Shown in pieces: positions 1 to 13,599 of a stretch of DNA of 64,000 nucleotides. This DNA comes from Plotosus lineatus (Eukaryota > Chordata > Actinopteri > Siluriformes > Plotosidae). The notes beneath the pieces were generated by a model, which saw nothing but the letters and a program-made list of their open reading frames with translations, was not told where the DNA came from and searched no databases. How positions within the stretch are numbered: the first letter of the stretch is position 1; each line of letters begins with the position of its first letter. The translations under genes were made by a program, and so were the position numbers. The stretch is from the NCBI GenBank assembly GCA_024760905.1, contig CM045732.1:50515996-50579995 (forward strand), written 5' to 3'.

Positions 1-49
1 GAAAGTGGAACCATGTTTGTCTCCTGTTTATTAAGATCGAATGCCTATA

Positions 50-51
<2 letters not shown>

Positions 52-122
<71 letters not shown>
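52..122. repeat. (TA)n microsatellite
   Basis: Uninterrupted TA dinucleotides of about 70 bp. Confidence 0.97.
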
Positions 123-124
<2 letters not shown>

Positions 125-1257
125 TGACTCTTTGTGGATAAGACTGCAGATCCCTGCAGTTAACAGTTCTTAAACAGCCCTGTTCTAACACAATGCTTTT
201 TCCCCAGCTGTTAATTAGATCTCAACACTTTTTTAAATATACTCTCAGCTACAGGAACATCATTACAACTAAACCTCTGCTTACACTGTGGATTAGAGTG
301 TATTAGAGCTCACAGGCCCTGCTCCCCTACTGTATTCATAATTTTCAGTAAGTATCCTCCTGGAGAGTCATATCAAATTGGTTTATGTACTTTGTTAGTG
401 ATTATACCGGGGTCGATGGAGACATTGCTGCTAGTCAGCTGCTTCAATTTATTTATTATTAATAAGGTTAGAAAGAACCTGACCTTTTAACTGTGCGTAT
501 GTGACACACCCTTCTACACGCCCCATCCCTACATGTATGTGCAAGCCAATTATATCTGTAAATTATTAAAAGGAATTTGGGAAATGAATTATTCTGCTTC
601 ATCTGTTCTCACCTTCTCCATATCGCACAGTGCATGAAATTAGCATGAGTTACAGGGTCGTGTTGATGGTTAAATTAGAATTTATGGCGTGAGGGTGAAA
701 GATGGTATTAGAATGGCATGAGAAACTCTATAAGAGATGCACAGCAAGCAGAAGAGAGAGTCTGAATTACCCATTATACTCACCATTTCCTTTAAAGGCC
801 ACTTTCTGATTTGCTTCACATTTCAGAAGTGTGTTTGCGTGTCACCTCAGCTGTTCCATAAGTGCCGGCGCTTCTCGGATTACTTCAGCAGCAGAATGTG
901 GCCTTGTGCTTCACCTGCTGAGATGATTGTCATTCACTCTTCATGCATATCAAGTATCTCCATATGGCACACGTGTCCTATTGTTTCTCTACTTCGTGTT
1001 CCATTAACCTCCTGGGTAAAAATAATGGTTTTAAAATAATATCGATGTAAATGCAGTTTATTTAACATTCATTTTATAATCAGAAGGTGCACATTAAGCC
1101 CTGTGGGTGAGATGTCTCACGTTGGCTAAAAAAAATAATAACCCAAACAAAAGGAAACAACACTATTTTTGTCCCCTTTGGCTTTTCATCCTCATGGGAT
1201 CTCAAGACACATAGATATGAAGACAAACAGACATGAGTCTTGGTAAGGTGCTGGTTG

Positions 1258-1554
1258 ACTAAATCCAGGGTTGGGGGTTGAAGCCGCACTTATCAATGGG
1301 TTGTCACTTCTGTCCCCCGCAGTGCAGTTAATTGGGTTATCAAAGGTCGGCCATGTGTCTCTTTGCCTGTGGTGAGAGGCATGGAAAAGAACCATTGCTG
1401 TCATTCATCAAGAGTAGGCTGCATAGCCATCAGCACGTTTCTGCCGAGCTGTCCAGGGTACACTGTCCTTCGACCAGAGTCAGCTGAGATGGGCGCAAGT
1501 CTCCCTGTGACCCTATTTAGGAGTAAGCGATTCAAAAAATGAATGAATGAATAT
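1258..1554 (+). mobile_element. SINE type B (second tRNA-like head, same L2-like tail)
   Basis: Lacks the first head bases; has B-box-like gggttgaagccg, body blocks cagtgcagttaattgggtta and ggtgagaggcatggaaaaga, then the shared tail (gctgagatgggcgcaag, (GAAT)n). Confidence 0.82.
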
Positions 1555-2187
1555 CAAATGGCTTGTGAAAGTGAATGGTGAAGACTACACGGGAAGCCCA
1601 GCTTCCACTAATTTGATGAGAACGCAAGCACTGAATTGTTTACCAAAGTGTCCGTCTGATTTTTCATTGCAGCAAATCAAATCATCAATTATCTGGTAAT
1701 GTTGCGGTGTTTATTCATTAAATCCATGTTTCCTGGTGAACAGTGCAGTCTGCCTGAAATTCTTCTTTGAGACTGCCAGCATAAAGCTATCAGGTACGGG
1801 TTACACTATGTGTTTATTCGTTCTGTTAAACATTCACCGTTTTAATGGAAAAAGATGGATGCCCATTGGACAACAAGCTTTTTCTTTGAGCTTCACTGTG
1901 AGTGATTGGTGTGTAGCTGGATTTGTATCTTGAGTCTTACTGGATAGTTCGTTTTTAATTTGTTTTGATTGTCTATATGGCTTCTCATCATGGAGGAACG
2001 ACCATGAGATTTGCTTGGAGCCTTCAGTGGCCATATAATTATTTACTCCAGTTATCCCGTGAACTAGGATTGGATATATTTTCATAGCTTGCGAGACTTT
2101 AACAGAGCAGGATATGAGTTATTTCGGATCAGAGGGAACGGATGAGGTTTTATTTTATGCTTTAGATTGTGTGTGTGGGGGGGTTAT

Positions 2188-2490
2188 TTTCTGAATTGCT
2201 TAATCTTAATTAGGATTGCAGGAAGGTGCACATCTCAGCCAAGAGGGCAGAGCACACCCTGAACAGCTTGCCAGGTCATCGCAGGGAGAAACATACTGAC
2301 TGCTGTGCAGCTCCTCTTGACAAATAACAGCAATGGTTCTTTTGCATGAACCGCTCACCATAGACAGTGAGAGACATGGCCGGCCTTTGGTAACCCAGTT
2401 AGCTGCACTAGGGGGACAGCAGAGACAACTGGTAATAGTGGGACTTAAACCCCTGACCTTGGGATCAGTAATCCTGTGGACTATATTTAA
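2188..2490 (-). mobile_element. SINE type B
   Basis: Inverted tail (ttctgaattgcttaatctta), body (gcaatggttcttttgcatga, agacatggccggcctttggt), and head inverse (gggacttaaacccctgacct). Confidence 0.83.
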
Positions 2491-3343
2491 GTATTGTGAT
2501 TCTGAAGACTGAATTTTGAATTTTTTTCTCTCTCTCTTTTTTGGATCACCTCATATATATAAAATTACTGTGCCTTTCAGGAGTACCAGTTAGAACAAAG
2601 TTGGCTACTTTGCTGTTTCTTTAGCAGTCCAGTCAATTCTCGTTTGGGAGCAACTGACTAATTCTCAAAAATAATACAAAACAACCCCTCAGATAAAATG
2701 ATAAAATATCAAATACTTCAATTCTGTATTTTCTTTGGTTTTAGAAGATTTAGACGGAACAAACTGGTGTTAGTGACCATTCTGGGTTGCAGGCGGAGCC
2801 AGCTAACAGCACCCACGGTTTGGGCAAACTGGGTAGGATGTGCTCTTCTGCATGCCATCGGCAAAGGCATTGTCACAGCAAGTTAAAGTTTTTTCTGTTA
2901 AAAAAAAAAAAATCTTAATTTTTATAAATGAAAAATACACTTTTAGCTTGTAAACTTTGATTCCAAACGTTATTCCTTTTCATGAAATCATGAAATATGT
3001 GGCAGGAGTGATACCATGATCAGAAAGCTGGTTCACGTAAGGTGAGGATCAGCTGCAGTATTCCATCAATCTGATTCTTGTGAATTCTCCAAACACTGGA
3101 CTCATGACTGTGTAATTTGTGGTAGCAAGACACTGTATTCATGCTCTCCCCTTATTTAATTTGTTTTTCTCAAGGAAAGATTACACATTTTTTAAATTTT
3201 ATAATTTTCTAGTGTTAAAAAGGAGCAGCCATTGTTAGAGAAGCAGGTTTGAGACTGAAAGGTTGTTACTTCAATTCTCAAACAAGCAGAAATCATGTGT
3301 GGTGGTGTAGAGAGGGTCTTTGAGCAAGGTACTGCTCACTCTC

Positions 3344-3344
3344 T

Positions 3345-3404
<60 letters not shown>

Positions 3405-3575
3405 TCTCACTGTCTGTGTGATCGCTGTTTGTGTGTGTGCTTACTGTCTTCATGTGTGTGTTGTATGTGTGAGTGTGATTTCACTGTGTCTGTGTGTATT
3501 TGTATTTGTGCTCACTGTCTACATGTGTATGTGTGATCTCACTGTCTATGTGCGAGTGTGTGTGTGTGTGTGTGT
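3344..3575. repeat. (TG)n microsatellite with TG-rich imperfect extension
   Basis: A pure TG tract to about 3402, then interrupted TG-rich sequence to 3575. Confidence 0.95.
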
Positions 3576-3655
3576 TTTTCTAATTCGTATAGATCCGTTG
3601 AAATTTTTCTCGAGGGTGGGAGTTAGAGGTGTTCGTCTGCTCGGATCGGCGCAAT

Positions 3656-3898
3656 CTACCATGCATACTGCCGTGTGGCTGTGACCACGTGTTGAATCAC
3701 AGGATTACATAGCACATAGGGATTACATAGATGGGCATTTTCATCAAGTTTGTCAAGCATTTTTTCCATTCGGATGCGCACATTTCCGTCAGGCATGAAA
3801 AAAGCCCGATCGAATACAGCAACAGTCTTTCCCAGTATTCCTCGTTCTTCGGGCCAAGTTATAATGATGCTTTTGATTGGCTCATCGTAATTGCCCAT
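3656..3898 (-). other. Unexplained 80-codon ORF, possible gene or element fragment
   Basis: Reads MGNYDEPIKSIIITWPEERG, then a varied composition (DRAFFMPDGNVRI, RMEKMLDKLDENAH) to a stop. The composition is protein-like and not low complexity, unlike the microsatellite ORFs around it. I do not recognise the family. It could be a remnant of a transposon or a captured sequence, or chance. Confidence 0.25.
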
Positions 3899-5147
3899 CC
3901 TATGAAAATGCAGCTATTACAAAACCTGTTGTTTCTGTGAGCCTCGCATGCACATGCTGCCTAAAATACTGCATTGTCACTAGCAAGAACCACTAGAAAT
4001 ACTGTCAATATGAAGTTTTTATTGGAAGGCTACAATACAAACGAATTGGAAAAGACATCTAGAGATATATGGTGGTGGGCTAATGCTAAACGAGTAATGT
4101 GACAATTAATAAATTTAAAAAATTATTATTAATAAATTTAAAAAATTAATAAATTAAAAAAATTAAAAAATTAATGGCTAAACGAGTGTGACAAAAACTG
4201 ACAAATGGGGGATATGGCTTAGAAAACCGGACATCTCTGGAGTTGCATTTTGTGATTGTTGTTCCAAGACGATAAATTATGGGACCAGCGGGAAGAAGGG
4301 ACTGAAAATCATGCTGATGAGTCTAATCACTTGAAAAACAAAAAGATCATTCAGAGAAATCAGGTATTTATACCCAGTCTAACTTTTAATGTCAGATTGT
4401 CCCATTAGCTAATATTGTGTACTATGATTCCAATAATGCAGCCATGAGGGCAAGTTTAATGATGATTGAGCGAAGTGTGTGTGTGTGTGTGTGTGTGTGT
4501 GGGGGGGGGGGTTGAGTTGGAATATAAAACTGGGCACATGCCTCCTGGAGTGGAGTGCCCAGGTTAGGGCAACGTAAGGGGAGATTATGCTCAAAATCTT
4601 TGGCCCATAATTTAGTTGTACATTGAAAATAGGAACTTTTGTCAGTTGCACATATCTGAGATCAAGATTTGTAGTACTGTATTTTATTTAATCAGTATGA
4701 AACACTGTGATTAATAAATATTTCCTGTTTGTCTGCATGTAAATAATTTTTCTTTGTTAGGTTCTTCCTGGTTATACAGTGTATATACATTGTAAAAAAA
4801 AAAGTGTTTAGGCAAAGAAAGTGATCACATCATTTCAGTTGAAATTTGTTTGACTGTGTGACATATTTTGACTTTTAATTATAAAATTTCTTTATTGTGT
4901 ATGAATAGATGAAATGTCACAAACATTTCATGTGTATTTGTAAATTATATGATTATATATTATTGTAAATGTTGGGAAAAGACTGCATGAGAAACAACCA
5001 TTTTAACTTGTAATTTAAAAAAAAGCCCCCCCTCACTCAACTTCGTCTTGCATTTTCAGGTTTTTCAAAAATTTTAACTTGCACCCATGCTTCTGCCACA
5101 TCTTAAGGACACCCACCCACCTATATATTATATAAAATGTATATATA

Positions 5148-5937
5148 CAGTAAAACCTCCGCTGACGAACGCTTAAGCTCACGAACTTTTCGCCTCAAGA
5201 ACATTAAATTTGCGAGCATATTGTCTCTGCTGACGAACTAGTTTTTCGTGAGACGAATCAAACCACGCGGTCGAACAGCGCCACGGTGCCGGCCACGAGA
5301 AGCTGACGCACGCTCATGGCGTCACAGTTCGTCACCCCCTTTCTTTGAATGCGGAAGTGGTTTGTGTTTGCTCGACATTTTGGACCATATTGAGTGTACT
5401 TTTGCTATTATGGGACCGAAAAAGACCCCACCACAGGCGGAGATCATTGAAAAACACGAACGAGGTGTGCGTTTGTGTGACTCAGCGTCCCAGTACCAGT
5501 ACGCTAAGTCTACCATTGCTCCCATCCTTAAGAACAAGGAAGCTATTAAGGGTGCGTGTGTGGCTAAGGGTGTTTCCAAACAGTAGGCGTTTCCAAACTC
5601 TCCTTCCAAACAGTAAGTTCCTCCCTCATTCCTCCTCCCACTCCATTCTATCAAGCCATCAACTACCATCACAAAGGTAAATAAAACGACTTTATTATAC
5701 AGTACAGTTTATTTCTTTAATTACAATACAATAGCACATTTATTATACATAAAATAAGGTATATTTTTGTGTAGTTTTAAGGCTTATTTAGTCGAAAATT
5801 ATGTTTTATGGGGACCTGGGAACGGATTATTCTCATTTTAATGGTTTCTTATGGGAAATAAATGTTCGGAAGACGAACTTTTCGCCTTACACACACTTTC
5901 TGGGAACCAATTATGTTCGTGAGCAGAGGTATCACTG
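5148..5937 (+). mobile_element. Tigger/pogo-like element with transposase N-terminal remnant
   Basis: Starts cagtaaaacctccgctgacg and ends in its imperfect inverse (gtgagcagaggtatcactg), flanked by TA on both sides. Inside, 5410-5586 encodes MGPKKTPPQAEIIEKHERGV and STIAPILKNKEAIKGA, the CENP-B-type helix-turn-helix found in Tigger transposases, ending in a stop at 5584. The DDE domain is absent, so it is a deletion derivative of 790 bp. Confidence 0.87.
5410..5586 (+). pseudogene. CENP-B-like HTH fragment of Tigger-type transposase
   Basis: 58 codons from ATG 5410 to TAG. It reads like the DNA-binding start of a pogo/Tigger transposase (KNKEAIKGACVAKGV). In family members this is followed by a second HTH and a DDE domain, which are missing here; after the stop the element continues as AT-rich spacer. 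Confidence 0.8.
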
Positions 5938-5951
5938 TAACTTAATTTTAA

Positions 5952-6110
5952 AGTGACACAACCCTTCAGCAAGGGGTATAAATACACTGACGGCTATGCA
6001 ACCGACTCTTTACGAAAGTCAGCAATGGTTCTTTTACATGAACCTCTCACCATAGACAGTGAGAGACATGGCCCGCCTTTGATAACTCCGTTAGCTGCAC
6101 TGGGGGTTTG
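5952..6110 (-). mobile_element. SINE type C fragment (type B body with RTE-derived part)
   Basis: Inverted: acacaacccttcagcaaggg (edge of the RTE-derived segment), ctgacggctatgcaaccgac, tcagcaatggttcttttaca, gagacatggcccgccttt. It lies directly after the Tigger-like element. Confidence 0.75.
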
Positions 6111-7195
6111 TAAACATAGCAAATAAATGGTAAATATAAATTTCTCTTTGATTGGTTTAAATTAATTTCTGAAATTTCTTCTTTATAAATCTAACTATCT
6201 GTAACCCGTTTATGTAATGACATGGCAGACAGTGCTACTGTTTTTACTAGTTGCGATGACGTAGCTTGTTTTCTTTCCCCTTCTGTCAGTTTCTGTGTTT
6301 TCTTGTTGCACATCTGTATTTCTAGAACGGCTGGACACATAAATGTTAAATTTTCAGTGTAGCAACTTGAGACCAGTGTCTGAAATGAGTTTATGAAAAG
6401 CTGATTGTAGGTCAAAGTCACCAAAATGGCTGCTGATTGTATATAAAGGTGAAGTAGTGGGTGGAGCAATCAAGGATCCTGGTTTACTGTTGTGAATTGT
6501 GACCTGATGTCTGCCTTATACTGTATATGCTGTAATCCGCTGTGAGATTTGTGTTGGTATAAATGTCAGTAATGCAGAGATTTAAATAGCACCGTTCTGA
6601 ATAAACCTTATAAATTACCCATTTCATGTATAAATGTAGTTTGAGCACGGACCATGTGCAGGATGCAAGACCAATGAGTTGGCTGCATGTGGGTGTGTCA
6701 GTGTGTTGTGCTTTTATGGCGGTGTTTGTTTATATGGTTTTGCCCCGAAGTGAAACGCTCTGTGGGTGGTAGATGCTGGGATCAGCAGATGTTGAATACA
6801 GCTCATTTTACAGTGAAGTAAACGAGCATCTCCCATCTACAACAGAGGGGCTGCTGTTTTTGTCATCTTCATGCAGTGAATTAGGCTCACTGCATGTGCA
6901 TCATGCTGAATGACTGAAAAACACTTAACTTCTTTTCAGGAAACTTACTGACGTTTCCCACTGAGTCATTTAATGTTTTCAATGATAGAACTGGAAGCAC
7001 AATGTTCATAAAAAAACAGGCCAATTAGAACAGACTTGTGTAGATTTTCTATGATGCTGAATTTACTATTTTACTAAATGTGGTTTTAAATGTTCCCAGT
7101 ATAAAAACAACCAACTCGTATATGTATGATCATTCATCAGATTATGGACACTTTGCAGAGGAATAATTTGAGAAAAACACAAAGGAACAAGCACT

Positions 7196-7440
7196 CATCC
7201 ATCCAATCATCCATCAATTCCTCAATATATCTGTTCATTTATCCATACAGCAATCTGTTCAACCACCATCCATCCATCCATTCATCCAACTATCCATAAA
7301 AGCATTCATCAATATATCTGTTCATCTGTTCATCCATCCATCCATCCATCAGATTAAACATCAATCCAACTGTCGATAAAAGCAATCACCCATTCTTCCA
7401 TCAGTATATCTGTCCAGCCATCCATCAATCTGGTATTTTT
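7196..7440. repeat. Imperfect (ATCC)n minisatellite
   Basis: Irregular runs of catccatc with spacers such as atatctgttcatc, recurring about four times. Confidence 0.85.
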
Positions 7441-7597
7441 CAGTATAGTATCAAAATTCTGAATGGTTCAAAAACCTAGACAACACATATCTCTACTCAA
7501 AGCATGTGGAGCTCACCTTACCTGCCTCTTAAATACTTAAAATATGTAAAACTAAACTATGAAATTGGTTTTTGATTGCTTTTATGATCTTGTGTTG

Positions 7598-7757
7598 TAT
7601 ATTCATTCATTTTCTGAACTGCTTAATCCTAATAAGGCTTGTGGATTGGCTGGCACCCATCTCTGTCTACTCTGGGTGAGGGTAGAGTACACCCTGGACA
7701 GCTAGCCAGGCCATCGCGTTAGAAACATGCTGACGGCAACCCAATGGCAATGGTTCT
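7598..7757 (-). mobile_element. SINE type B, 3' half
   Basis: Inverted (GAAT)n, tgaactgcttaatcctaata, gtagagtacaccctggacag, aaacatgctgacggc and caatggttct. Confidence 0.78.
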
Positions 7758-8007
7758 GTGTAGTATATAAAACATTATTCTCCTCCGGCATGATGGACGG
7801 TACTGAATTGAAAAGTCATTCATTAGACCATTTATCTACGTTCACCTCACTTTTAGTATATTATTGTTAACTTTATGATTTTACGAAGCTGTCGTGTAGA
7901 GATGATCACAGAGTGAATGACATGGTAATCCCTGAGTGCACCTATGAATTGATAACGTACTCTGTGTTGGACTTTATTATGATAATTTATAAATAGGTTT
8001 ACAAAAA

Positions 8008-8313
8008 AGGCAGCACGGTGGTGTAGTGGTTAGCACGTCCGCCTCACGGCAAAAAGTTCCAGGGTTCGATTCTCAGGTCGGGGCGTTTCTGTGTGGAGTT
8101 TGCATGTTCTCCCAGTGCTTGCGTGGGTTTACACAATAGCTTAATTGGCTGTTCCAAATTGCCCATAGGTGTGAGTGTGAGTGTTGGCTCTGCGATGGCC
8201 TGGTGAACTGCCCAGGGTATACCCCACTCCCGCCTGGAGTTGGCCGAAATGGACGCCAGCCTTCCCGTAACCCTGATTAGGATTAAGTGGTTTATAAAAT
8301 GAATGAATGAATT
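8008..8313 (+). mobile_element. SINE type A (tRNA-derived head, L2-like tail)
   Basis: The head has A-box-like gtagtggttagcac and B-box-like gggttcgattctc. The body has ctgtgtggagtttgcatg. The 3' end has gatggcctggtgaactg, attaggattaagtgg and a (GAAT)n tail. This is a good reference copy for the type A family. Confidence 0.88.
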
Positions 8314-9057
8314 ATTTGCTGGATGTCTTTAATTTCTGTAGAGGATTCTGCAATAAAAGCAAAGGTCACAAGCCACATTCACACAGAAAGCAACAAGTGA
8401 CACGTGAATTGTGTGATGCCCAGTAATGGTCTGGCGTACTCTTCAGGGTGTACCCTGCCATCATTCACTGCTGGTTGAGATAAGATACCTAATGACCCTA
8501 ATAGTAGGATTAAGTGGTTTCAACAAATGAGTGAGCACCTGTCAAGCAACGGACACATCTGTCAGTCAACGGCATCTTTAATTTCTGATTGGTAATTACT
8601 TGAATCGCACACGTGTAGGTTTCCCCCTTTGTGTTGCTTGAGAAAGTGACTCATTTTGCTGGTGGTTATTGACTTTGTGATTATTAAATCACTTGTCGCT
8701 CATCGCCTTCTGTGTGATTTTTGCTTCGGGCTGTACTATTGCGTTTCAGGTTGGTGTGAAAATATGTAATGGTTGGAGAATAATTTCCATTTTCAGGAAA
8801 TCGGTCCACATTCAGCACTTTACTACTCATGATTAGTTGGAACTTGGTTTGGTATGGTGTATGTTTAGTCTCGAATGGGTAGCTACTGTCTCAGCATGCC
8901 AGTTAAAATGCATTTTTGTCTATTACCGTATACTCCTTTAGTTTTTACGCCAAGTTCCTCACTTTGAGGTGATGCAAAGATTCAGATTTTGCAAAAAAAA
9001 AAAAAAAAACACAAACCCACAAACAAAAAGTGCTGGACTTTCCACTAAGTAATTCAT

Positions 9058-9295
9058 TGATTGATTCATTCATTCGCTGAAGTGATTAATCCTATTTGGG
9101 TCACATGAAGACTGGAGCTTATCTTAGCCAACTCTAGTCGAAGACAGAGTACACCCTGAACAGGCCGTCGATCCAGCAAATGGCCAACATACACCCACTC
9201 ACAACCAGGGACCATTTGGAACAGCCAGTTTGCCTGTTCCGCTCATGCCTGTGTGGGTTTCTTCCTGGTGTTTTGGTTTTTTCCTACAATCTAAA
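9058..9295 (-). mobile_element. SINE type A, old and rearranged
   Basis: Inverted tail (gattcattcattcgctg, taatcctatttgggtc) followed by body pieces (acccactcacaaccaggga, ggaacagcc). The last part shows the forward-like gtgtgggtttcttcctggtg, suggesting a rearrangement. Confidence 0.6.
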
Positions 9296-9321
9296 AACAG
9301 AATAATCCAGAACTCATTTCT

Positions 9322-9696
9322 TTCACATTGGAAGTCCCCAAAATTTAGTCATATCCAATTTCCACCCATCAGGTATTACGTTCCCAATCACATGACCAGC
9401 ACCAAACAGGGAGGGGCATAAGCATGCACATGCCCCTTCCGTATCATGTAATGCTAGCCACCCATATATTTTCGAAATGCACCGCATACATATTTTAGGG
9501 CTGGTCTAACACACTCGGGGAGAAAGCGCTGTCCTCCAACACTCACAGACACCCATGATTGGCTGGCGATTGTTGTGAGCAACAGGGAGGTGAGCATATG
9601 CCATGTCTCCCTCCCGTGAGAGCTCGGGCAAATTAGCTCCCATGGACTTCTGGTCATGGATGGTTGTGGCATTAACCTGAATTTGAACTTGCGATC
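9322..9696 (-). mobile_element. Dispersed repeat family D, copy 1 (probably a SINE)
   Basis: About 370 bp, colinear with 16208-16556: tatccaatttccacccatca, taatgctagccacccatat, ggtctaacacactcgggg, gtggcattaacctgaattt. On the minus strand it begins near gatcgcaagttcaaattc, which resembles a Pol III B box. It abuts a type C SINE. Confidence 0.7.
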
Positions 9697-9698
9697 TT

Positions 9699-9955
9699 CT
9701 GGGTTGTCAAAGGCTGGCCATGTCTCTCACTGTCTATGGTGAGAGGTTCATGTAAATGAACCATTGTTGACTTTTGTAAAGGGTAGGCTGCTAGCCGTCA
9801 GCGTGTTTCTGCTCCTTGCTAAAGGGTTGTCAGGAAAGGCATCCGACGTAAAAACCTATGCCAAATCAAACATACAAATCAGATCATTCGCTCTGGTGAC
9901 CCCTGAAAAAGGGAAAAAGCCGAAGGCAGAAGAAGAAGAAGAAGAAGGTCTCTGA
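9699..9955 (+). mobile_element. SINE type C, 5'-truncated
   Basis: Type B body (caaaggctggccatgtctct) continues into gggttgtcaggaaaggcatc, cgacgtaaaaacctatgcca, then gtgacccctgaaaaagggaa and (GAA)n: the RTE-like LINE start and tail fused. Confidence 0.85.
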
Positions 9956-10153
9956 GTTAATAGTCATTATTAATAGTCAGCTTGTTGATAGGCCATTGCA
10001 GGTCAGTAGGTTGCCTTTAGGTGTAAATGTAAATGGCTATTGTGTACCTAATCTCTGACCTAAAGTCAGCTATACCTGTGGTGATCTGCGGTGGATAAGT
10101 GGAATAGATAGTGGATTAATGAATCAACAGTAATCCAATGCCCAAAAGAGCTC

Positions 10154-10477
10154 AGGCAGCAAAGTGGCACAGTGGTTGGCACACCCGCCTCAGAGCAAGA
10201 ATGTCCTCCATTTGACTCCTGGACTCAGGTGTTTTTGTGTGTAATTTGCATGGTCTCTCCTTGTTTGCATGGGTTTAATCTAGGTATTCCAGTTTCCTCC
10301 GACAGTCCAAAGACATGCGCATTAGGCTAATTGGGTGTTTATAGGTGTGAATATGTGTGTTTCCCTACAGTGGTCTGACGACCTGTTCAGGGTACACCCA
10401 GCCCTCATGAAATGTTGACTGAGATAGGCTACAGCCTCCTCACTATCCATATAGTAGAATTAAGTGGTTGGCGAATG
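10154..10477 (+). mobile_element. SINE type A, diverged
   Basis: Same order of blocks as the 8008 copy, with more substitutions; it ends tagaattaagtggttggcg without a clear (GAAT)n tail. Confidence 0.82.
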
Positions 10478-10813
10478 AGCGCTATATTAATTTTTGTGTA
10501 GTAGTACAACACGTAGTTGGGTGAGTTCGAGTTTCCTTTTTTTAAATTTATTTTGAATTAATTTATTTATTTTTGCTCAACATACTGATGTTTATCGCCA
10601 GCGTGATATAGAATCTAATGTAGAAAATAACATTTGATCCTTTTGTACCTTAAAATTTTTACAACCGGTTATTCTTTTTAAAAAAGTTCAAACAGTGAAG
10701 CATGTTATACGCGCGAGACCTATTAAAAATCAATACATCGGTTGTTTTTGAGTGTAATTTGTATGACATGAACATTTGTGTGTACTCGGGTGGGGGCAGG
10801 GTTGATTTTTCTG

Positions 10814-10820
10814 TCTCTCA

Positions 10821-10862
<42 letters not shown>
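10814..10862. repeat. (CT)n microsatellite
   Basis: About 45 bp of CT dinucleotides. Confidence 0.95.
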
Positions 10863-10864
<2 letters not shown>

Positions 10865-12065
10865 CGGTGTCCATGTAAGCTATGCATGCAATCATTTCAA
10901 CATAATCCTTAAATCTGCATCACTTCCTGCTGCTCGTGCTCTAATAGTATCAATAAGTGAGTGTGGATGTGTTTGTAGGGGGATGCAGTCAAGGGGAAAA
11001 TCATACTACTTTTAACCTTGGTGTAACGAGTGGGGCAAATGGAAATGACAATTAAAGAAAAAGTGGAACTCAGATTTTAATTGCTGCACTGTAATTTGCA
11101 GATACAATGTAAAAGAGAACCGTGATGATCTTATCCGAGGTGTTTTGATGTCCTTGAAAATGTGTTTTGCGTGACGAGGCTGCAGTGTTCTCAAGGGTGC
11201 GTTGCCTGACTGCACCCCTGGGGGCAGACTCCTCAACAGAGTTGCATACATTACACCCCAATGTATATCCCAACTGCTGTACATATTCATATCCCTCACG
11301 TGATTTAACGCTAATAGCCGTTTTCAGACATCATGCGCAAAGAGCCATGTGATGTATGTGATTATGCCAGCATTATTTGGGTGGATTTACATAGGAATTG
11401 CATGAGAGGCAAAGGCTAGCAAAGGCATGTGGCGGTAGGCACATAGACCATGTGATCAATTTAAGGGAACAGAGTTCATATGTGAGACCATTACTGTGAG
11501 GTTAATGCTAAGAGACAGATCTCGTGGTCATTTTCCCTGCAGAAGGGAGAAGTTCTCTTTCTCTTGCTCTCTCTGCCTCACTTCACCCTTCTTCCCCCTC
11601 CTTTCTCATTCTGTCCTACATGGCTGCTGTATCCTGTACCATGAGTACATGCTGGACAATCATTTGTTCATTGTCTCAAAACTGTTTATCTGATCACAGC
11701 AGATTTATTTCCTACCAGCCCCTACTTACCTACTCATATTCACAAACACTAATGTGGACATATACTCTATGCACTCCTTAAAAACGTCTGTGCCTGAAAG
11801 AGGCAGAAGGCCCGAAGTGTACATTAAAGCACGTCCCTGTGTAGGAAAATTGATCTCTCTCGTACTGTGTAGGATAGCTACGTTTCAAACCTATGTTGCT
11901 TCTCATTTTTAAATGTAGTACTCTCAGTGCAATTATTGTAAAAGCCCTGAAATTGATTTTTTTTGTGATCAATAAAATATCTGCTGATTGCCCGCAAGCC
12001 CAGTGTTCCCCATTAATAATGGGTGGGCTATTATTTTACTCCGTAACTTCATTTAAGAACATATT

Positions 12066-12312
12066 GGCGGCACAGTGGCGTAGTGGTTAGCATGTCCGCC
12101 TCACAGCAAGAAGGCTTGGGTTCGATTCCAAGCCTGGGTGTTTCTCTGTGGAGTTTGCATGTTCTCCCGGTGCTTGTGTGGGTTTCTTCCAGGTACTCCG
12201 GTTTCCTCACACAGTCCAAAAAAAAAAAACATGCACAATAGGTTATGTGGCTGTTGCGAATTGCCCATAGGTGTGAGTGAGTCCGTATGTGGCCTGGCGA
12301 ACCATACGATAG
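12066..12312 (+). mobile_element. SINE type A, 3'-truncated
   Basis: Head gtagtggttagcatgtccgc and B-box gggttcgattcc are intact. The copy stops after gtggcctggcgaacc, without the tail. Confidence 0.85.
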
Positions 12313-12423
12313 ATCATTGTGGTCACAGCCATGACAATCCCTGTGTGAGCATCATTCAAGCTTCAGGGATCGACCTCCATTCCTCGTGGTCAGATGTAGA
12401 TAGATGGAACATCATATTATTTC

Positions 12424-12552
12424 AGTCATTCATTCATTCATTTTCTGATCCGCTTAATCCTATTTTGGGTCGCAGCAAGGCTGGAGCCCATCTCAACTGA
12501 CTCTGGACAAGGGCAGAGTACACCCTGGGCGGCTCACCAGGCCACTGTAAGG
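12424..12552 (-). mobile_element. SINE L2-like tail fragment
   Basis: Inverted (GAAT)n, taatcctattttgggtcg, and gtacaccctgggcggctcac: the shared 3' part of type A and B SINEs without a head. Confidence 0.8.
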
Positions 12553-12631
12553 CATTATAATTTTAGGAAGAGTAATTACACATTTATTATGAAGAGTCTG
12601 CACTATGTAAAAGGAAACAATTACACGGGTA

Positions 12632-12950
12632 CAGTAGGCCCCTGTTATTCGCGGGGGTTCGGTTACGGCCTCTCCCGCAAATCAAGATAATCCGCGAGTT
12701 CTGTACCCGGAAGGAAAACCCTATGTATTATATTACATGCGCGAATGATCAACCGGAAGTAAAACCCTATGTATCTATTACATGTGCTAAAATATGCTTC
12801 TTAAACACATTCTGTAGAGAGTCTTACTCATTAATACAGTATTAATCTAGTAAAATGTAGTAATGATGAAGTAAAAACATGTTAACTTTGTCCTGTGATA
12901 TTTATTGATAAAATTATATATATAATCAATAAATATCACAGTACAAAGTT
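12632..12950. mobile_element. Fragment of a Tigger-like TIR element
   Basis: Starts cagtaggcccctgttattcg, like Tigger ends. An internal short repeat (aaccctatgtat) occurs twice. No matching right end is seen; the sequence degrades into the palindromic gatatttattgat / atcaataaatatc and a (TA)n tract. Confidence 0.6.
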
Positions 12951-13592
<642 letters not shown>

Positions 13593-13599
13593 TCTCAGA

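Noticed and set aside
737..1039. 100-codon frame considered as a possible upstream exon or gene
   Set aside because: No motif, no supporting splice pattern, no similarity to the EML first exon; no evidence of coding.
7196..7440. Regularly spaced catccatc repeats considered as a CRISPR-like array
   Set aside because: Units are irregular tetranucleotides with no constant repeat/unique-spacer pattern; a vertebrate minisatellite.
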